In this document: positions 61,462 through 64,000 of the stretch, piece by piece
How positions within the stretch are numbered: the first letter of the stretch is position 1
How the letters are laid out: every line of letters starts with the position of its first letter
Source of the DNA: Methanosarcina sp.
GTDB lineage: Archaea > Halobacteriota > Methanosarcinia > Methanosarcinales > Methanosarcinaceae
Length of the DNA: 64,000 bases
Direction of reading: 5' to 3'
Assembly (NCBI RefSeq): GCF_028693135.1
Contig: NZ_JAQUVZ010000010.1
Location: forward strand, 1 to 64,000
Notes under the pieces: model-generated
Told to the model about the DNA's origin: nothing
Databases searched by the model: none
The model's input: only the letters and a program-made list of their open reading frames with translations
Made by a program: the position numbers and the translations under genes

Positions 61462-62262
61462 ATGACCCTTCCAGAAGTTTGTCCGCTTGATGAAACCCAG
61501 ACATGTAAAGGGCTGGAATGCCACCTATTCTGCCTGGAATGGAGAACAAGAGAGCCGACCTGCCTTATAGGCTACAATGCAACAAGTAAAGTCAGGTCCG
61601 GCATGGATGACCGTAAAAAAGATACCTACGCTGAAGACACATTCCGTAAGTTAGGGAGGCAGCCCCTACCCAGAATGAAAAACTCCTCGGATAAAGGAGA
61701 TTGGGCTCCTACCAGGCCAGTAGAACTCCCTCCTGAAAGACCTGTTGAGAGAAGGGAAGAAAAGCCTTCTCAGAATACGGAAAAAAACGCCCAGAAATAT
61801 TTCTTCGGATGCCGTGAAGCACCCGTGGCTGCAAAAACGGAAAAATGTCATGAAGAAAGTCATGAAAAATGTCATGAAGAAAGTCATGAAAAAGGTCCCG
61901 AGAAAAGGCTGCAAGGAAGACAGGCTTCCAACGAGGCTGAAAAAGCTTCCCTTAGACTGGAGTCCAGGCTGAAAAAAGATCCTGTAGAAGAAGTCAAAGA
62001 AAACCCGATTATATATGCAAAGGCACAGCCAAAGGCTCCGGAAAAACCAAAAACCCCGGAGAAAGTAATCTCCAGAGATAAGCATACAACAATCTTTGCA
62101 GCCTGTGATGAAGCAGAAAAGAAAAATATATATCCTTCCGGCAGGGAAGAAAAACCAGGAAAAGCAACTGAAAAAAGGGAAAAAATGGATAAACGTAAAA
62201 AACTTGATGAAGTGATGGAAATAGACCTTCCCGATAATTACGAAGATGAGTTCTGGAGTTAA
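61462..62262 (+). CDS. Cys-cluster protein with long charged tail, function unknown
   Basis: 266 aa from ATG 61462. The first 40 residues hold five cysteines (CPLDETQTCKGLECHLFCLEW and a later TCLIGY) that could bind a metal or Fe-S cluster. From about residue 50 on the protein is low-complexity, rich in Lys, Glu and Pro, with two copies of an 8-residue CHEESHEK unit. It ends in an acidic motif (IDLPDNYEDEFWS) that could be a docking peptide. The layout suggests a small metal-binding head with a disordered tail ending in a short interaction motif. I do not recognise the family. Confidence 0.65.
   Translation: MTLPEVCPLDETQTCKGLECHLFCLEWRTREPTCLIGYNATSKVRSGMDDRKKDTYAEDTFRKLGRQPLPRMKNSSDKGDWAPTRPVELPPERPVERREEKPSQNTEKNAQKYFFGCREAPVAAKTEKCHEESHEKCHEESHEKGPEKRLQGRQASNEAEKASLRLESRLKKDPVEEVKENPIIYAKAQPKAPEKPKTPEKVISRDKHTTIFAACDEAEKKNIYPSGREEKPGKATEKREKMDKRKKLDEVMEIDLPDNYEDEFWS
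61846..61894 (+). repeat. 24-bp tandem duplication within the Cys-cluster gene
   Basis: TGTCATGAAGAAAGTCATGA and four more bases recur exactly at 61846 and 61870, coding the repeated CHEESHEK octapeptide. Confidence 0.9.
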
Positions 62263-62748
62263 AATAATTCCTCTGTTGAGGAAAGAGATAACCTGGACTT
62301 ACTCAAAATTAACTTATAAGAGTAGAATTATAAGGTAACTCCGGATAAACTTAGGGTTAACAGAGCTAACCAGGGTTAACCAGGGTTAACCGAACTAATT
62401 AAAGTAGAGTTAACGAACTAATTAAGTTAACTTAGAATTGACTTAGAGTCAACTTATCATTACTCGGAATTATTCTAATTAATTTGAAAATAGAGCCGCA
62501 GGCCGAAGTTTCGGAAAAAACGTTTAGAGCCCTAAAAAGGGAGAAAATGTTTTCTTCATTTCCTGAGTTTCCAAGCAGGCCTGCAGAACCTGTCTGATGA
62601 ATATCTTCCCGGGATTGCGGCTTGATTCCGGGCTTTATGCCTTCTGAGATTTTTCGTTCATGTTATTTGATTTTAATTCCTATGTTAAAAACAAGTCATG
62701 TTATTCGATTTATTTTCTATATTAAAAACAAAAACAGGAATATGATGA
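62263..62748. other. Intergenic region with short GTTAAC repeats
   Basis: Contains several GTTAACCAGG and GTTAAC/GAACTAATTAA units between 62355 and 62425. TTATTTGATTTTAATTCC and a near copy near 62660 and 62700 also repeat (GTCATGTTATTCGATTT). No gene seen. Confidence 0.5.
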
Positions 62749-63549
62749 TTGAGGATGGACCGCCAGACATACCAGAAGATATACAGTTCACTGAATAACT
62801 TTGGAGACGTTTTCCGCCTCTCAGAGGAATATTCCAGACCTGCAGGCATGCTTGCTACCATTCTTAACCAGAAAATAGTGAAAATGACAAGGTTCAAGCA
62901 CAGGAGGATATATTCCAGAGAAAAGGAACTCTTTTTGAGGTGGGAGAAGGGAAGGTCTATTCTTGAGCTTGCAGAGTATACCTTTTTCCCTCCGACCCTC
63001 ATGGCTTCCCTGATCCTCAAGAACTGTGACCTATCCCGAAAAAGCATAAACTGGCTCTTCAAACACCTCGACTGTATTGAAAACCGCCGCCTGAGAAAAG
63101 AGATTGGAAAAGCCCTTGATGCAGACTATTTCTTTTCTCCCCGCGCCCATGAGATGCAGTGCAAAAAAGGCGAAATGGGAGAGGGAATAATCCAAAGATG
63201 GCTTGACGACAGGAATATTTCCTACTGCACCGAAGCTGAAATCAGAGCTCATGGAGACGGCAAGACCCCTGATTTTGTCCTTTCGGACCCTATCTGCATA
63301 GAGAACCATATGGTCAGGTGGATTGAAAGCAAAGCCCTCTTCGGGGATGAATTAGAGCATAAACATTACGCAAAGAAACAGTTCGGGGAGTATGCCAATA
63401 TTTTCGGAGAAGGCATGGTTGTCTACTGGTATGGTTACCTGAAAGACCTTCCGTCCGAAGGCGAAGGTTACCTTGTAAAGGACCACAGCTTTTTTGAGGA
63501 ATATAAAGAGCAGACTGACGAACTGTTCAACTACCTTGTGTACTGGTAA
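62749..63549 (+). CDS. Archaeal homologue of CDAN1-interacting nuclease 1 (CDIN1/C15orf41), TPD domain
   Basis: 266 aa (TTG 62749; ATG 62755 also possible). N-terminal half all-helical, two helix-turn-helix-like units (RSILELAEYTFFPPTLMASLIL). C-terminal nuclease-like domain: IRAHGDGKTPDFVLSDP with the TPD motif at 173-175, and WIESKALFGDELEHKHYAKKQF with E193-x-K195, a PD-(D/E)xK arrangement, then FGEGMVVYWYGY. The same motifs in the same order (KTPDF, WIESKA-FGDE, FG-G-V-YWYG) occur in human C15orf41, mutated in congenital dyserythropoietic anaemia type I. Predicted nuclease; convergent with rad50. Confidence 0.88.
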   Translation: MRMDRQTYQKIYSSLNNFGDVFRLSEEYSRPAGMLATILNQKIVKMTRFKHRRIYSREKELFLRWEKGRSILELAEYTFFPPTLMASLILKNCDLSRKSINWLFKHLDCIENRRLRKEIGKALDADYFFSPRAHEMQCKKGEMGEGIIQRWLDDRNISYCTEAEIRAHGDGKTPDFVLSDPICIENHMVRWIESKALFGDELEHKHYAKKQFGEYANIFGEGMVVYWYGYLKDLPSEGEGYLVKDHSFFEEYKEQTDELFNYLVYW

Positions 63550-63569
63550 AGGCAGATTTGCACCACCCT

Positions 63570-63631
63570 AATTGCGCCTCGCCCGAATTGCGCCTCGACC
63601 GAATTGCGCCTCGCCCGAATTGCGCCTCGGG
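63570..63631. repeat. 16-bp tandem repeat, 3.9 copies
   Basis: AATTGCGCCTCGCCCG repeats at 63570, 63586, 63602 and 63618 with one base change. It is GC-rich in contrast to the surroundings and lies just after the CDIN1-like gene. Confidence 0.92.
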
Positions 63632-63649
63632 AGTACGCGGTCCTTTTCG

Positions 63650-63676
63650 CTACGCTCAAGAGGACTATATTTTGGG
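63650..63676. terminator. Possible hairpin between convergent genes
   Basis: GTCCTTTT...AAGAGGAC forms a stem of seven pairs in eight around a 10-nt loop between the convergent CDIN1-like and rad50 genes. It could be a 3' end signal or part of the adjacent repeat unit; downstream T tracts near 63690-63760 could serve as archaeal terminators. Confidence 0.3.
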
Positions 63677-63788
63677 ACAGATTATACAATACTGCACGAA
63701 AACACTCATTTTCAAATTACTTTCTGATTTCTCTTTCTCAGGTTTTTTCTTTTTTACCTTTTTTCCGTTTTCCTGCAGGAAGGAATTT

Positions 63789-64000
63789 TCAAAGCCTTGT
63801 AATTGAGGACATGTTGGTGAGGGGGTCTTTTTCTACCTGGAAGACATGGTCCGCCGAATCGATAAGGGACTCGTCATGGGAAACCACTATGATCTGGCCG
63901 ACTCCGATGCTACGCATCATGTCTATGAGTTTCAAAAGCTGCTGGATGTGCCCGCGGTCCAGGAAAACTGTGGGTTCATCAAGGATCATAGGGGGAAGCC
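63789..64000 (-). CDS. rad50: DNA double-strand break repair ATPase Rad50, C-terminal end (cut by window edge)
   Basis: Last 70 residues of an SMC-like ATPase: LPPMILDEPTVFLDRGHIQQLLKLI (Walker B and D-loop) followed by QIIVVSHDESLIDSADHVFQV (switch His) and a short tail. This matches the C-terminal ATPase lobe of archaeal Rad50, which with Mre11 processes DNA ends. The rest of the gene is outside the window. It converges on the CDIN1-like nuclease gene. Confidence 0.85.
   Translation of the reverse strand, partial: LPPMILDEPTVFLDRGHIQQLLKLIDMMRSIGVGQIIVVSHDESLIDSADHVFQVEKDPLTNMSSITRL

Overview
The window comes from a methanogenic archaeon of the Methanosarcina type. The evidence is the split archaeal RNA polymerase operon (H, B'', B', A', A'') followed by L30e, a NusA-like protein, S12, S7 and EF-2; DcmR-type (MEDS) sensor kinases; an AglB oligosaccharyltransferase; an archaeal 4-phosphopantoate ligase; and long AT-rich intergenic regions littered with IS and group II intron debris. 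The species cannot be fixed from the sequence alone.

Layout. 1-10.3 kb (minus strand): tRNA-Lys, then the transcription/translation operon rpoH-rpoB2-rpoB1-rpoA1-rpoA2-rpl30e-nusA-rps12-rps7-fusA, the last gene cut by the window edge. 10.8-17.8 kb (minus): two large paralogous soluble sensor histidine kinases that share their first and last domains but differ in the middle. 18.1-24.0 kb (minus): a metabolic block with an S-adenosyl/inosylhomocysteine hydrolase, a 5'-deoxyadenosine/SAH deaminase, an HD hydrolase, the CoA-pathway ligase and a prohibitin-like SPFH protein. Three of these genes have a tandem repeat just upstream. 24.4-28.6 kb (minus): a LysE-type exporter, a coiled-coil membrane protein and a PIN-ATPase-KH protein.

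28.6-55 kb is a surface-glycan island. It holds two polytopic GT-C-like proteins, a UDP-glucuronate decarboxylase homologue, a GT2 glycosyltransferase, a flippase-like protein, two secreted repeat proteins, a minus-strand operon (GT4, Wzm, Wzt, coiled-coil methyltransferase, double GT4, GT4), and a diverging plus-strand set of two GDP-mannose 4,6-dehydratase paralogues and aglB. Together these could make nucleotide sugars, build a lipid-linked glycan, move it across the membrane by an ABC exporter, cap it by methylation, and attach glycans to surface proteins. The island is damaged by mobile DNA: an IS1634-like remnant, a 116-bp MITE, an IS256-like remnant, and at 37.2-38.3 kb a stack of istA, group II intron domain V, GT4 and GT-C fragments.

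55-64 kb returns to housekeeping genes: a TrkA-N/DHH phosphoesterase, NAD(P)HX repair enzyme, a small conserved protein, MoaC, PRPP synthetase, an RHS-core fragment, a Cys-rich charged protein, a clear archaeal homologue of human CDIN1 (C15orf41), and the C-terminus of Rad50.

The points most worth following are: the Wzm/Wzt exporter with a methyltransferase whose coiled coil is built from repeats (possible chain-length ruler), the CDIN1 homologue beside rad50, the tandem GMD pair with one altered active site, apparent non-canonical starts of rpoB2 and lysE, and the group II intron domain V in the element graveyard.
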